From NCBI GenBank assembly GCA_934488695.1, contig CAKSSH010000016.1, positions 1-30,691 of the forward strand: 30,691 nucleotides of DNA, read 5' to 3'. This DNA comes from an uncultured Oscillospiraceae bacterium (GTDB lineage Bacteria > Bacillota > Clostridia > Oscillospirales > Ruminococcaceae). Under the pieces are notes generated by a model. That model worked only from the letters and a program-made list of their open reading frames with translations. It ran no database searches and was not told where the DNA came from. Of the stretch, positions 22,701 to 30,691 are shown one piece after another. How positions within the stretch are numbered: position 1 is the first letter of the stretch; the number at the start of each line of letters is the position of its first letter. A program made the position numbers and the translations under genes.

Positions 22701-24308
22701 GTGAAACGATTTTTTAAAATTTCTTTCGGGCTTCTTTTGCCCTTGCTTTTAACAGCGGGGCTTTTTTTCGGTTGCCGCGCAAGGCAGCCCGACGCGTCTG
22801 TGAGCGTTGTTGTAGGGCGTGCGGATGAGCTTTTTGGGGGCAACCCTGAGTGGCCGCCTGCCGAAAGTACTTTCGTTTTTTCTGATGTTTCTGCATTGCT
22901 TGCTCCGGAAAGTCAAAATAAATCTTCGGCAAGCAGCCGATTTTCTTCCGCAAAAACATCCGGCAAAACATCATCTGCCGCGAAAACGTCCGGCACAACC
23001 TCATCTATCGCGACAACCTCCGGCAAAGCGTCTTCTTCCGGAAAAACCTCCTCTGCCAATTTTTCCGGGACGATTTCGGAAGAAAAAGTCACGAGTTTGC
23101 CGGGTAATCGGGTCCATTACAGCACAGTTAAGGCCGTTTGGATTTCTTACATTGATTATGCGGACATTTTGACCGGCAAAACCGAATCTGAATTTCGCAG
23201 TCGGTTTGAGACTGTTTGCAAAAACGCCAAAAATTTCGGATTAAACACACTGGTCTGTCAGGTTCGGGCTTTTGGGGACGCAGTTTATCCGTCCGGTTTG
23301 TTTCCGTGGTCGCAAATGGCTGCGGGGATCGGTAAGGCGCCGGGGTATGACCCACTGGCTGTAATGCTGGAAATTGCACATCGTCATAATCTGTCTTTTC
23401 ACGCATGGGTAAATCCTTTCAGAACGTTTTTGGACAGTCAGCTTGCTGCGGTGCCTTCCGGCAGTGTTTTTATGAATTGGTATCGCGACGGTGAAAAAAA
23501 CGGCCGATATATCGTTAAAAACAATGACCGATGGTATTATAATCCCGGGGAGCCGGAGGTACGGCAGCTTATTTTGAACGGGGTTATTGAAATTATAAAG
23601 AATTATGCGGTAGACGGAATACATTTTGATGACTATTTTTATCCGACTCAGGAGGCGTCCTTTGACCAACAGTCCTATAGGGCTTACGGCGGGGGAAAGA
23701 GCCTTGCACAGTTTCGCCGTCAAAGCGTCAGCAGTCTTGTGAAGAGCGTCTATCAAGCGGTTAAGCAGACGAACCCCAATATTTGGTTCGGCATCAGTCC
23801 GCAGGCGAACATTCAAAATGATATGGATCAGCAATATGCCGATGTTAAGCTTTGGGCCACCAACAACGGGTATGTGGATTATCTCTGCCCGCAGATTTAT
23901 TACAGCTATCGAAGTGAGACGCTGGCCTTTACCGACACCCTAAATTCTTGGAAAAAGCTGGTGACTGCTTCTCAGGTCCGGCTGATGACCGGTCTTGCGG
24001 TTTTTCGCGTCGGCTGCCGATATGATACCTGGGCTTGCCCATCCTCTTTGCGCCCGTCTCATTTAAATAATGTCAACTGCGGCGCTTACGGCTGGCAGAG
24101 CAGTACGCCGGGCAGCAGCGATATTTTGGCTCGGCAGTATCGGGACAGTCTTGCAGTGCAAAAGTGTGCCGGGGTTTTTCTATATAGTTATCAATATCTT
24201 TTCCGGTCGACCGAGCTATTTAGGGATAAAACTGCCTATGCGGATAATGCTGTTACACAGGCTAAAAGTGAGATCGATAAACTGAAAACCGCGCTGAGCG
24301 GACAATAA
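22701..24308 (+). CDS. GHL10-type putative glycoside hydrolase, lipoprotein or membrane-anchored
   Basis: 535 residues from a GTG start with GAAAGGA ten bases upstream. The signal sequence ends in LFFGC, a loose lipobox, so lipid anchoring is likely. Residues about 70-135 are a Ser/Thr/Lys-rich linker with ten-residue repeats. From about residue 145 comes a glycosyl-hydrolase-like 10 (GHL10, formerly DUF187) TIM barrel: VKAVWISYIDYADIL, GLNTLVCQVRAFGDAVYPSGLFPWS, FHAWVNPFRT, and the hallmark VDGIHFDDYFYP (about 303-314), then CPQIYYSY. The substrate is not firmly known; peptidoglycan or a wall glycan is plausible since the next gene joins a similar fold to a wall amidase. It heads a two-gene operon with a 15-base gap. 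Confidence 0.88.
   Translation: MKRFFKISFGLLLPLLLTAGLFFGCRARQPDASVSVVVGRADELFGGNPEWPPAESTFVFSDVSALLAPESQNKSSASSRFSSAKTSGKTSSAAKTSGTTSSIATTSGKASSSGKTSSANFSGTISEEKVTSLPGNRVHYSTVKAVWISYIDYADILTGKTESEFRSRFETVCKNAKNFGLNTLVCQVRAFGDAVYPSGLFPWSQMAAGIGKAPGYDPLAVMLEIAHRHNLSFHAWVNPFRTFLDSQLAAVPSGSVFMNWYRDGEKNGRYIVKNNDRWYYNPGEPEVRQLILNGVIEIIKNYAVDGIHFDDYFYPTQEASFDQQSYRAYGGGKSLAQFRRQSVSSLVKSVYQAVKQTNPNIWFGISPQANIQNDMDQQYADVKLWATNNGYVDYLCPQIYYSYRSETLAFTDTLNSWKKLVTASQVRLMTGLAVFRVGCRYDTWACPSSLRPSHLNNVNCGAYGWQSSTPGSSDILARQYRDSLAVQKCAGVFLYSYQYLFRSTELFRDKTAYADNAVTQAKSEIDKLKTALSGQ
22944..23051 (+). repeat. 30-bp imperfect tandem repeats in the Ser/Thr linker
   Basis: Three 30-base units (22944-22973, 22974-23003, 23004-23033) and a partial fourth to 23051 encode the ten-residue pattern SxAKTSGKTS. 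Copies diverge by several bases each, so this is an old in-frame expansion of a flexible wall-spanning linker. Confidence 0.85.
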
Positions 24309-24323
24309 AAAGGATACATATTC

Positions 24324-27300
24324 ATGAGAGAAAACAAAACAGGTGTTTCCGAAAAAGCCTTAATTATCACCCTTGTCAGCTTTTTTACGGCTGCTGCGCT
24401 GATTGCCGGTGTAGCTGCTGCAGTTGTGCGCTTTGCGGGAAAACGGTCAAACTCTTCTTTTCCGGAAAGCACCCCGCAAAGTGAGTCTGCTTCTTCATCA
24501 ATTGCGCGTACCGAAACGGATGAAATTGTTTATGAAAGTGATGAGGGGACGGCTTTTTCGGTGCCTGACACGCTGCGAGCGGTTTATCTGCGGCCCGGTG
24601 TGGATTTTTACACCAGGACCGGAGACAATGCACAAACCGTTCGCCGTCAAATCGATGCGGCGCTGGATGCGACGGTTAAACTTAATTTCAACAGTATTGT
24701 CGTGTTTTTAAAAACCGACAAGGGCGTGTTTTATAAAGATGCGGTTTTGCCGGCTGTTTTTGAGGATTTTGATCCGCTCGCATACTTGCTTGCGGCAGCA
24801 GCACAGCGCAAGCTGTATACTTATACGGTGTATCCGGCTATGTGCTGTTTAAAGGACGGGAAAATAACGACGCTGTCTGATTTTTCCAAGGAAACGGTCA
24901 AACAACTTGAAACGCGCGCTGCCGATTTTGCGACCCAGTACGCGCCCAACGCTGTTGTGCTTGACAATTACACGTTGTCTAAAAACGTACAGCTGGAGGC
25001 GTTTTTCAAGGAAAGTGGTTCGGCAGGCAGTATGGAGGACTTTTTGCGTGCCAGAGTAACCGAAAATATACGCAGTATTCGCAATGCCATGCGCCGACAG
25101 AATAAAACGTCACAAATCGGATTTTTGGCCTCCGGCGTTTGGGCAAATGAAAAAACGGATCCGCGCGGCAGCAAAACCACGGCGGATTTTGAGAGCTATG
25201 TTAACGGATTTGCCGATACTCGGTCGTTTGTTTTAAATGAGAAATTCAATTTTGTGATGGTTGAAAATCTTATGCCGACCGACAGTGTTAAAAACAACTT
25301 TAAAACCATTGCCGCTTGGTGGACCGACCTGTGCAGTCAAGTAAATCTACCGTATTATAACATTCATGCGTCCAGCAAGCTGATGAGCAGTCTCGGGGAA
25401 TTCTCAAGCCCGGATCAACTGATTTTACAGGTCAACGTGCTTGAAAAGCTGAAAACTTACTGCGGAAGCGTTTTTGATTCGCTTTCTGCCCTGAATGCAG
25501 ACCCGGAGGGCAGTACGACGCTGCTTTTAAAGTATTTTTCCGATAAGACGGCGGATCGAATGGTTTTCCGAAAGCTGAGTATGACCCTTCCAAAAACCAA
25601 TCAAGTAACCACTTACGAAAGCTCCATTGCTTTTTCGGGAGCAACCGATCCCAATTTTCAGACGCTGTTTAACGGACAGCCGGTTTCGGTGACCGAGAAG
25701 GGGTATTTTGCGTTTGACGCCTCTTTAAAGGTTGGAAAAAACACCTTTTCCATCAGTCATAAAGGAAAAACAGTCCATTATACCGTGACGCGCAAAGTGA
25801 AGCTGCTTGAAAGTGTCAGCCCGACCGGGAAGATAGAGGTTGACGGCGGCACGCAGATTGCTTTTACTGTCCGTGCTTATACCGGCAGCACGGTGACGGC
25901 GCGGATCGCCGGCAGCACGGTGCAGCTTAAAGAACAGGCGGCCGAACAGGCGTCGGATACGCAGCTTCAAAGCCAGTATCGTGATTTTGAAGGTGTTTTT
26001 CAGGCACCACCTGCATCGGAAAGCCTGCAAAATCTCGGCACCGTTCGGGTGACGGCCAGTTGGGAAGGATATCAAGAAAGCATGAACGGCGCGGCAATTT
26101 ATGTGTTTCCGAAACCCGCGGAGCCGGTTGTCGCTCCCGGGGTGACCGCTCGTGCGGTAAAAATCAAGGCGCAGTACGCCGAAACCTTCCCGACAGATCG
26201 ACTTAATGACCAGTCTCAGCCGTATTGCTATCCGTTGCCGGCAGGTGCGGTGGACTATATTGTCGGTAATGAGCTGTCTTTTACCTCCGGTGGCACAACC
26301 TATCGATATTATAATTTGATGTCCGGACAGCGGGTGTATGCTAAGGATGTTGAAGTAATAGAGGCTGCATGGAAAACTAGTGAGATTTCTTCTGTGGCAC
26401 TCAATTTTGACGGTCGGTTTGCGCATCTTCTTGTTGAAAACAGTTGGAGCGTTCCTTTTAAAGCAATTGAAAACACAATTCGTTACGGTCCGGACGGACG
26501 GGGGCTTGCGTCGGACTATCGGGTGCAGTCGGTGACCTATCGCATTTTTTACACCGATAAAATTGACTTATCTAAGGTGACCTGTGCGCCCAACCCGCTG
26601 GTGCAGCGGGTGGAGTGTGTGCTTAAAACCGTTTCGATAGACGGTCGAGAGATTCCGGTTTGCGACATTATCCTTCATCTGAAAACAGCCGGAGGTTATT
26701 TCGGGGCAACACCGTCGTATCAAAATGAAAATCAAACGCTGGATGTGGCACTTAATGTTTCGGCTCCGGTTCAAAAGGCCAACAATGCATACGGATACAC
26801 CCTAAAAGGAGCCGTGATTGTTTTGGACGCCGGACATGATCCGGTGAAGGACCCGGGCGCCGTCGGCGTTCTGAAGGATAATGAAACGGGGGAATATCTA
26901 TTCCCGGAGCATATTCTAAACGCCGCTGTGCGTGACCAGATGGCCGCGATTTTGAAGGAGCTGGGCGCTACGGTGATAACGGTGGATAATGCAAAAATGA
27001 TTTATGCCGCGCAGCGTTTGCCGTATTTTCAATCAAAACAGCCGCATATGATGATTAATATTCATCACAATTCGTCCACCGACGCATCAGCAACCGGACC
27101 GGTTTGTTGTTATTTTAATTCTTATTCGCAGCTGCTTGGGAAATACCTGCTGCACAGTGTCGGCAATCCGTATATTAACGGCAAGACTTATCCGACAAAA
27201 GCACCGTATTTTTACCCCTTTCAAATGAACCGCGAGCCGTATTATCCGTCGGTGACGTTTGAGTGTGGGTTTATTTCCAACGCTGTTGAGCACGAGTTGT

Positions 27301-27428
27301 TGGCAATGCCCGAAAATCAGAAAAAAATCGCACAGCAAATGGTGCGCGGTCTTTTGGAATACTTTGTGCAGACCGGGTCATTAAATCATGCCGGTCTTGC
27401 TGTGTCAAGCTCTTCGCAAAGTCGTTGA
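24324..27428 (+). CDS. Membrane-anchored GHL10-like / N-acetylmuramoyl-L-alanine amidase fusion
   Basis: 1034 residues. It has one membrane helix (about 11-35) and a Ser-rich linker. Next comes a divergent GHL10-like barrel (about 70-350; LRAVYLRPGVDFYT, LNFNSIVVFLKTDKGVFYKD) lacking the DGIHFDDYFYP motif of the upstream gene. Two Ig-like beta domains follow (about 425-600), then an SH3-like segment (about 640-700). The C-terminal Amidase_3 domain (about 828-1015) cleaves the MurNAc-L-Ala bond. Zinc ligands and catalysis are visible in VLDAGHDP (His), FPEHILNAA (Glu), NIHHNSS (His) and TFECGFISN (Glu). All are present, so the amidase should be active outside the cell. It is co-transcribed with the upstream GHL10 gene. 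Sporulation or cell separation roles are possible but not shown. Confidence 0.88.
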   Translation: MRENKTGVSEKALIITLVSFFTAAALIAGVAAAVVRFAGKRSNSSFPESTPQSESASSSIARTETDEIVYESDEGTAFSVPDTLRAVYLRPGVDFYTRTGDNAQTVRRQIDAALDATVKLNFNSIVVFLKTDKGVFYKDAVLPAVFEDFDPLAYLLAAAAQRKLYTYTVYPAMCCLKDGKITTLSDFSKETVKQLETRAADFATQYAPNAVVLDNYTLSKNVQLEAFFKESGSAGSMEDFLRARVTENIRSIRNAMRRQNKTSQIGFLASGVWANEKTDPRGSKTTADFESYVNGFADTRSFVLNEKFNFVMVENLMPTDSVKNNFKTIAAWWTDLCSQVNLPYYNIHASSKLMSSLGEFSSPDQLILQVNVLEKLKTYCGSVFDSLSALNADPEGSTTLLLKYFSDKTADRMVFRKLSMTLPKTNQVTTYESSIAFSGATDPNFQTLFNGQPVSVTEKGYFAFDASLKVGKNTFSISHKGKTVHYTVTRKVKLLESVSPTGKIEVDGGTQIAFTVRAYTGSTVTARIAGSTVQLKEQAAEQASDTQLQSQYRDFEGVFQAPPASESLQNLGTVRVTASWEGYQESMNGAAIYVFPKPAEPVVAPGVTARAVKIKAQYAETFPTDRLNDQSQPYCYPLPAGAVDYIVGNELSFTSGGTTYRYYNLMSGQRVYAKDVEVIEAAWKTSEISSVALNFDGRFAHLLVENSWSVPFKAIENTIRYGPDGRGLASDYRVQSVTYRIFYTDKIDLSKVTCAPNPLVQRVECVLKTVSIDGREIPVCDIILHLKTAGGYFGATPSYQNENQTLDVALNVSAPVQKANNAYGYTLKGAVIVLDAGHDPVKDPGAVGVLKDNETGEYLFPEHILNAAVRDQMAAILKELGATVITVDNAKMIYAAQRLPYFQSKQPHMMINIHHNSSTDASATGPVCCYFNSYSQLLGKYLLHSVGNPYINGKTYPTKAPYFYPFQMNREPYYPSVTFECGFISNAVEHELLAMPENQKKIAQQMVRGLLEYFVQTGSLNHAGLAVSSSSQSR

Positions 27429-27511
27429 CAAGTGATGCGAACACATAGCAGCCCGCTGCCTTCTGCTGCACCGACAGCGTATATTGAGCCGCGCCGAGAG
27501 CTTGTCTGATT

Positions 27512-27892
27512 TTAAAAAACATTTGCAGGGACCGGCACTTCTGTTTCCCATAGGTGATCCAGAAGTGCCAGTTCTTTTTTTAATTCGGCACAAAATTCCG
27601 GCAATTGCCGGCAGTTTGCATATTCCTTCATCATTTTTGCGGTAAAAGCGATTTCGTCTAAATCCTTGCGATGCAGCAGCATTGCCAAAAGCGGCTCGTT
27701 TCTTTTAAAATCCTTGCAGAATTTCCGCACCTTTTGAAAGGCGGTGTCAAAGTCTGAGATCATAGCGTCCCGATATGCCGAGTACAGCAGATCGCTGTAC
27801 TCGTTTTTTTGTTTTCGGGTAACCATGAGCCCTGCAGTGCATACGCCGATGATTAAAAAAAGCAAGAACAGAGCGGTAAAAAAACGTTTCAT
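27512..27892 (-). CDS. DUF4363 family small membrane-anchored protein
   Basis: 126 residues. A single N-terminal hydrophobic segment (about 4-25, FFTALFLLFLIIGVCTAGLMV) is followed by a helical, charged domain with LHRKDLDEIAFTAKMMKEYA, matching DUF4363. It likely faces the outside of the membrane or the intermembrane space of the forespore. It begins two bases after the DUF421 stop with AAGGAG as ribosome binding site inside that gene, so the two are coupled. DUF421/DUF4363 pairs are common in endospore formers and suggest a spore-membrane role. No enzymatic motif is visible. Its 3' end overlaps a plus-strand terminator. Confidence 0.85.
   Translation of the reverse strand: MKRFFTALFLLFLIIGVCTAGLMVTRKQKNEYSDLLYSAYRDAMISDFDTAFQKVRKFCKDFKRNEPLLAMLLHRKDLDEIAFTAKMMKEYANCRQLPEFCAELKKELALLDHLWETEVPVPANVF
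27534..27581 (+). terminator. Terminator of the amidase operon inside the convergent DUF4363 gene
   Basis: GGCACTTCTG (27534-27543) pairs with CAGAAGTGCC (27560-27569), with a 16-base loop, followed by GTTC and seven T. It acts on the plus strand, about 105 bases after the amidase stop, yet lies within the last codons of the minus-strand DUF4363 gene (27512-27892). Confidence 0.75.
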
Positions 27893-27894
27893 TT

Positions 27895-28566
27895 TTATGA
27901 CTCCTTTTTAACGAGGGTGTATTTTCCGCTTCGGTCGCACAGCATAACCAAAACATCATTCAGATGACAGGCGTTTTCGATAAGCGCTTGGTGAATGAAT
28001 TTTTCGTTTTTTTCGCACAGTCTCAGCCCGCTTTGACTGATTTTTCCTTCTGCAACGACAATATACGGTGCGCCGGCATCCTCTTTTTGCGAAAAAAGGT
28101 CTTGATTTTGAACCTCTTGGTACGGATATTTTTTAAAAACGCTTAATTCGCCGGTTGTTTCGGCTACAGCGCAGTCCACCTGCGAAAAGTCGAAAACGTC
28201 TTTACGCCGCAGCGCTTCAATCAGGTCTTCTACCGAAAATCGCAGCTTTTTGAGTACTTTTTGATCGATTTGTCCGTCTTTTATAATAACAAGCGGAGAG
28301 CCGCAGATTTGTCGACGTAAAAAAGAAGAGGACTTTATTATATACGATGTAAAGATTTCAAAGCAGACCAGAGCCAGAATCGGTATAAGCCCGGTAATCA
28401 ACGGTAATGCACGATCTTCCATCGGAAGTGCAGCCAGGTTGGATATCAGCATGGTGATAGCAAGCTCCGACGGTTGCAGCTCGCCAACCTGTCTGCGCCC
28501 CATAATACGCATAGCAAAAATGATTACAAGATATAAAATCAGAGTACGGATAAACGCAATGGCCAT
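27895..28566 (-). CDS. DUF421 (YetF-like) membrane protein
   Basis: 223 residues. The family hallmark IRTLILYLVIIFAMRIMGRRQVGELQPSELAITMLISNLAA occupies the N-terminus; three membrane helices (about 1-75) are followed by a soluble two-lobed domain with SPLVIIKDGQID and LRFSVEDLIEALR. Bacillus relatives (YetF, YkjA, YrbG) are spore-membrane proteins, and a DUF421 protein with DUF1657 affects spore heat resistance and germination in some strains. I chose ATG 28566, with AGGAG eight bases upstream and the normal family N-terminus. The longer frame to 28629 adds 21 residues unlike the family. It is divergent from the gerA-type gene across 115 bases, supporting co-regulation in the forespore. Confidence 0.9.
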   Translation of the reverse strand: MAIAFIRTLILYLVIIFAMRIMGRRQVGELQPSELAITMLISNLAALPMEDRALPLITGLIPILALVCFEIFTSYIIKSSSFLRRQICGSPLVIIKDGQIDQKVLKKLRFSVEDLIEALRRKDVFDFSQVDCAVAETTGELSVFKKYPYQEVQNQDLFSQKEDAGAPYIVVAEGKISQSGLRLCEKNEKFIHQALIENACHLNDVLVMLCDRSGKYTLVKKES

Positions 28567-28681
28567 GAAATTCGCTCCTATGACGGTTTTGAAGTATTGT
28601 TCGTCTGTTTTTCCGAAATATGTATGCATTTGTTCACAGAATTCGGCAAGGATAATAATATCAATCTATGGGAGTGGCCGT

Positions 28682-30235
28682 ATGTTTGAAAATCTGAAAA
28701 GAAAAATTGATTATGCACTCAAAGGAGAGGGGCGTCAGCCGCCGCAGGATGAGAAAGACCCGCTGCGCAGCACAGTCGACGACAATATGCTTCTTTTGCG
28801 CCAAAAATTTCCGGAATCCATGGATTTAAACACACGAGAAATGGCTTTCGGAAAAACCAAGATTGCGCTTTTGACCTGTGAGGGTCTTGTAAACGCCGAA
28901 ACCCTGGCTATTTCGGTAATTGGGCCGCTCAGCCGACTTGCGCGTCAGCCGGGAATGTGCAAAGAAAAGCTTGTTGATTTTATTATGCACAAAAGCATCC
29001 TATCTCCCGAACAAAAAGAGTTTTTTGACTTTGATGCACTATTCAAGGCGCTGATGTCCGGCTTTGCGGTGCTGCTGATTGACGGAGAAAGCCGCGGCTT
29101 TGCCTTCGGTGTGCAGGGATACAAGTATCGCAGTATTGACGACGCAACCAATGAAACCAACGAGCTTGGTCCGAAAGAGGCGTTTGTCGAGCCGATTCGG
29201 GTCAATCTCAGCATGGTGCGAAGACGCATCAAGTCGCCGAATTTACAATTTGAACTGATGACCCTGGGCGCTCAAAGCAAAACCGATGTTTGTCTTGTCT
29301 ATATGAACGACAGGACATCCACGAGTCTGCTGCGAGAGATACGATTAAAGCTTCAAAAGGTCAACCTGGATATAATTCTGGATTCCAGCTATCTGCGGCC
29401 TTACCTTGAAAATCATCCGTTTGCGCTGTTTTCTTCGGTTGGAACTACCGAACGCCCGGATATCGTATGCGGAAAGATTGCCGAAGGTAGGGTTGCCGTG
29501 CTGGTGGACGGGTCGCCGTTTGCATTGATTTTGCCTTTTTTGTTCAGTGAAAACTTTAAAAGCTTTGACGACTATGCACATCGCCCGTATTTTTCAACCT
29601 TTGTGCGACTGCTGAAATACTTTTCGTTTTATCTTTCCTTTTTATTGCCGGGCGCTTACGTGGCAATCACAACCTTTCATCCCGAGCTGCTTCCGCATGA
29701 GCTTTTGTTCAGCATTGCAGCATCCGAGGAAATTATCCCGTTTTCGCTGATGGTAGAGGCACTTTTTATCTATTTGGTTTTTGAAATTATGCGGGAAGCG
29801 GGGATCCGGCTGCCCAGTGCGGTCGGACACACCATCGGGATTGTCGGAGCATTGGTCATAGGAGACGCAGCTGTCAACGCCGGCCTTATCGGTGCGCCGA
29901 TGGTTATGGTAGTTGCTATAACGGCAATTTGTGCTTTTTCAGTGCCGCAATTGTATGAGCCGATTATGATTTTACGCTTTGCATTCATCATAATCGGAGG
30001 GTATGCGGGGTTATTCGGGATTGCGCTCGGTGCTGTGACGGTCAGCGCGCTGATTTGCTCCATGAACAGTATGCATATTCCGGTAACGGCGCCGCTGTCG
30101 CCGCTGGATCAAAAATGGCTGGGAGACAGTATTCTTTTTGGCGGAATACGTCGTTTATCCGGCAGACGCCTTAAAATTCAGAATATCAACGGGTCAGAAA
30201 TTCCGGATAGGGAGGGGCTAAAACGAAATGATTAA
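28682..30235 (+). CDS. gerAA: Spore germination protein, GerA-type A subunit
   Basis: 517 residues, typical length. The N-terminal cytoplasmic domain (about 20-290) carries family segments such as VLLIDGESRGFAFGVQGYKYRSI, EPIRVNLSMVRRRI and RPDIVCGKIAEGRVAVLVDGSPFALILPFLF. The C-terminal half (about 300-460) has several membrane helices, including LLPGAYVAITTFHPELLP and AVGHTIGIVGALVIGDAAVNAGL, both signature regions. A-type subunits form the oligomeric ion channel of germinant receptors in the spore inner membrane. ATG 28682 has GGAG at the right distance; the frame open to 28439 runs through the divergent DUF421 gene and is not coding. The next gene overlaps its stop by eight bases. The germinant is unknown. 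Confidence 0.95.
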   Translation: MFENLKRKIDYALKGEGRQPPQDEKDPLRSTVDDNMLLLRQKFPESMDLNTREMAFGKTKIALLTCEGLVNAETLAISVIGPLSRLARQPGMCKEKLVDFIMHKSILSPEQKEFFDFDALFKALMSGFAVLLIDGESRGFAFGVQGYKYRSIDDATNETNELGPKEAFVEPIRVNLSMVRRRIKSPNLQFELMTLGAQSKTDVCLVYMNDRTSTSLLREIRLKLQKVNLDIILDSSYLRPYLENHPFALFSSVGTTERPDIVCGKIAEGRVAVLVDGSPFALILPFLFSENFKSFDDYAHRPYFSTFVRLLKYFSFYLSFLLPGAYVAITTFHPELLPHELLFSIAASEEIIPFSLMVEALFIYLVFEIMREAGIRLPSAVGHTIGIVGALVIGDAAVNAGLIGAPMVMVVAITAICAFSVPQLYEPIMILRFAFIIIGGYAGLFGIALGAVTVSALICSMNSMHIPVTAPLSPLDQKWLGDSILFGGIRRLSGRRLKIQNINGSEIPDREGLKRND

Positions 30236-30691
30236 ATTGCCGAAAATCACTTCAAATCAGCTGCTCATTATGCTGATAACCTCTCGAATGTTTTCGATGT
30301 TTGCCTATAAGCCGCAGCGGTACAATGTCGGAACGCTGTCTGCGGCGCTGGCAATTGCCGTGTCGGTGCTTGTGAATATTGCTGTTTTTTTGCCGGCTCT
30401 TTTTTTGCTACGGCGGTTTCCGAGACGAAATATATCGGATATCGGGTATCTTAAATGGGGGAAATGGGCCGGGATTTATTCAATTGTTTTGATGTTGATC
30501 GGTTTGTTTTTATCGGTGGAGTGTCTCACGCAGTTCGAGATTTTCATGTCCTCCACCATCTATCTCAATGCCGCGCCGATTTTTTTTGTTCTGCCGATGA
30601 CGGCTGTTTCGTTTTTTATCTGTCGGCTGGGCATCGAGGCTTTGGCTCGAATGTCCAATTTTGTATTCGGCGGACTGGTGCTGGCTATTAT
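30228..30691 (+). CDS. gerAB: GerAB-type spore germination permease, 5' part
   Basis: The gene starts at ATG 30228 inside the end of gerAA and is open to the right edge (154 codons visible; the family has about 360). It begins MIKLPKITSNQLLIML, the usual GerAB entry, then shows hydrophobic helices separated by short loops, and SFFICRLGIEALARMSNFVF matches the family GxExxAR motif. B subunits are amino acid permease-like and bind the germinant in the receptor complex. A C-subunit lipoprotein gene is expected beyond the window. The eight-base overlap with gerAA and an upstream GGAGGGG indicate coupling. Confidence 0.92.
   Translation, partial: MIKLPKITSNQLLIMLITSRMFSMFAYKPQRYNVGTLSAALAIAVSVLVNIAVFLPALFLLRRFPRRNISDIGYLKWGKWAGIYSIVLMLIGLFLSVECLTQFEIFMSSTIYLNAAPIFFVLPMTAVSFFICRLGIEALARMSNFVFGGLVLAI

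Noticed and set aside
22944..23051. CRISPR-like or mobile repeat
   Set aside because: The 30-base units are contiguous, imperfect and in frame, coding a Ser/Thr linker; there are no spacers.
28567..28681. Sigma-G promoters for DUF421 and gerAA
   Set aside because: Several partial matches (for example GCATA or CATA blocks with CAATACT on the minus strand) have wrong spacing or too few matches to call.
28439..28681. N-terminal extension of the gerA-type protein
   Set aside because: This part of the open frame is antisense to the start of DUF421 and lacks germination-protein features; ATG 28682 has the ribosome binding site.

Overview
The window reads as a chromosome segment of a spore-forming Clostridia member, most likely in the Oscillospirales/Ruminococcaceae sphere. 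The grounds are a GerA-type germinant receptor locus, DUF421/DUF4363 spore-membrane-type genes, a CtsR-McsA-McsB-ClpC operon, strong GGAGG-type ribosome binding sites, mid-range GC and sigma-A promoters of the TTGACA/TATAAT type. Taxonomy is inference. I see no phage, insertion sequence, rRNA or CRISPR.

Layout. (1) 1-2.4 kb: tail of a DUF4956 membrane protein and a secreted Cthe_2159-type beta-helix lipoprotein. (2) 2.6-4.8 kb: two tandem family-2 glycosyltransferases. (3) 8.8-4.9 kb, minus strand: murE-like ligase, FemAB-type aminoacyltransferase and alanine racemase-like gene, a peptidoglycan stem-peptide/cross-bridge cassette. (4) 9.2-8.8 kb, minus: a cold-shock protein with a long hairpin leader. 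(5) 11.1-9.4 kb, minus, and 11.2-12.0 kb, plus: a GH129/GH101-like glycosidase divergent from an AraC regulator. (6) 13.3-12.1 kb, minus: tRNA-Pro(CGG), a strong hairpin, then asnA. (7) 13.4-14.6 kb: membrane-anchored SGNH hydrolase, a 42-bp perfect palindrome, and a 39-residue Cys-rich peptide gene with a sigma-K-like promoter. (8) 14.8-19.4 kb: ctsR-mcsA-mcsB-clpC with two CtsR operators at the promoter. (9) 22.6-19.5 kb, minus: an ABC importer (binding protein, permease, ATPase) of the TrpXYZ type. (10) 22.6-27.4 kb: two extracytoplasmic GHL10-type proteins, the second fused to an N-acetylmuramoyl-L-alanine amidase. (11) 28.6-27.5 kb, minus: DUF421 and DUF4363. (12) 28.7 kb to the end: gerA-type A subunit and the start of the B subunit.

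The most notable element is the leader of the ABC importer. A perfect TTGACA-17-TATAAT promoter is followed by a 26-codon ORF with a good ribosome binding site and four consecutive tyrosine codons, then by a strong intrinsic terminator whose 5' arm can instead pair with a segment inside the leader ORF just downstream of the tyrosine run. This is the full architecture of ribosome-mediated transcription attenuation. It predicts that the transporter is controlled by, and probably imports, tyrosine. No T-box motif is present, although T-boxes are the usual solution in this phylum.

Many genes here concern the cell envelope (cell-wall precursors, amidase, esterase, glycosyltransferases, surface lipoproteins) or sporulation/germination. 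The Clp operon is the standard heat- and protein-stress module, in which McsB phosphoarginine marks substrates for ClpC.
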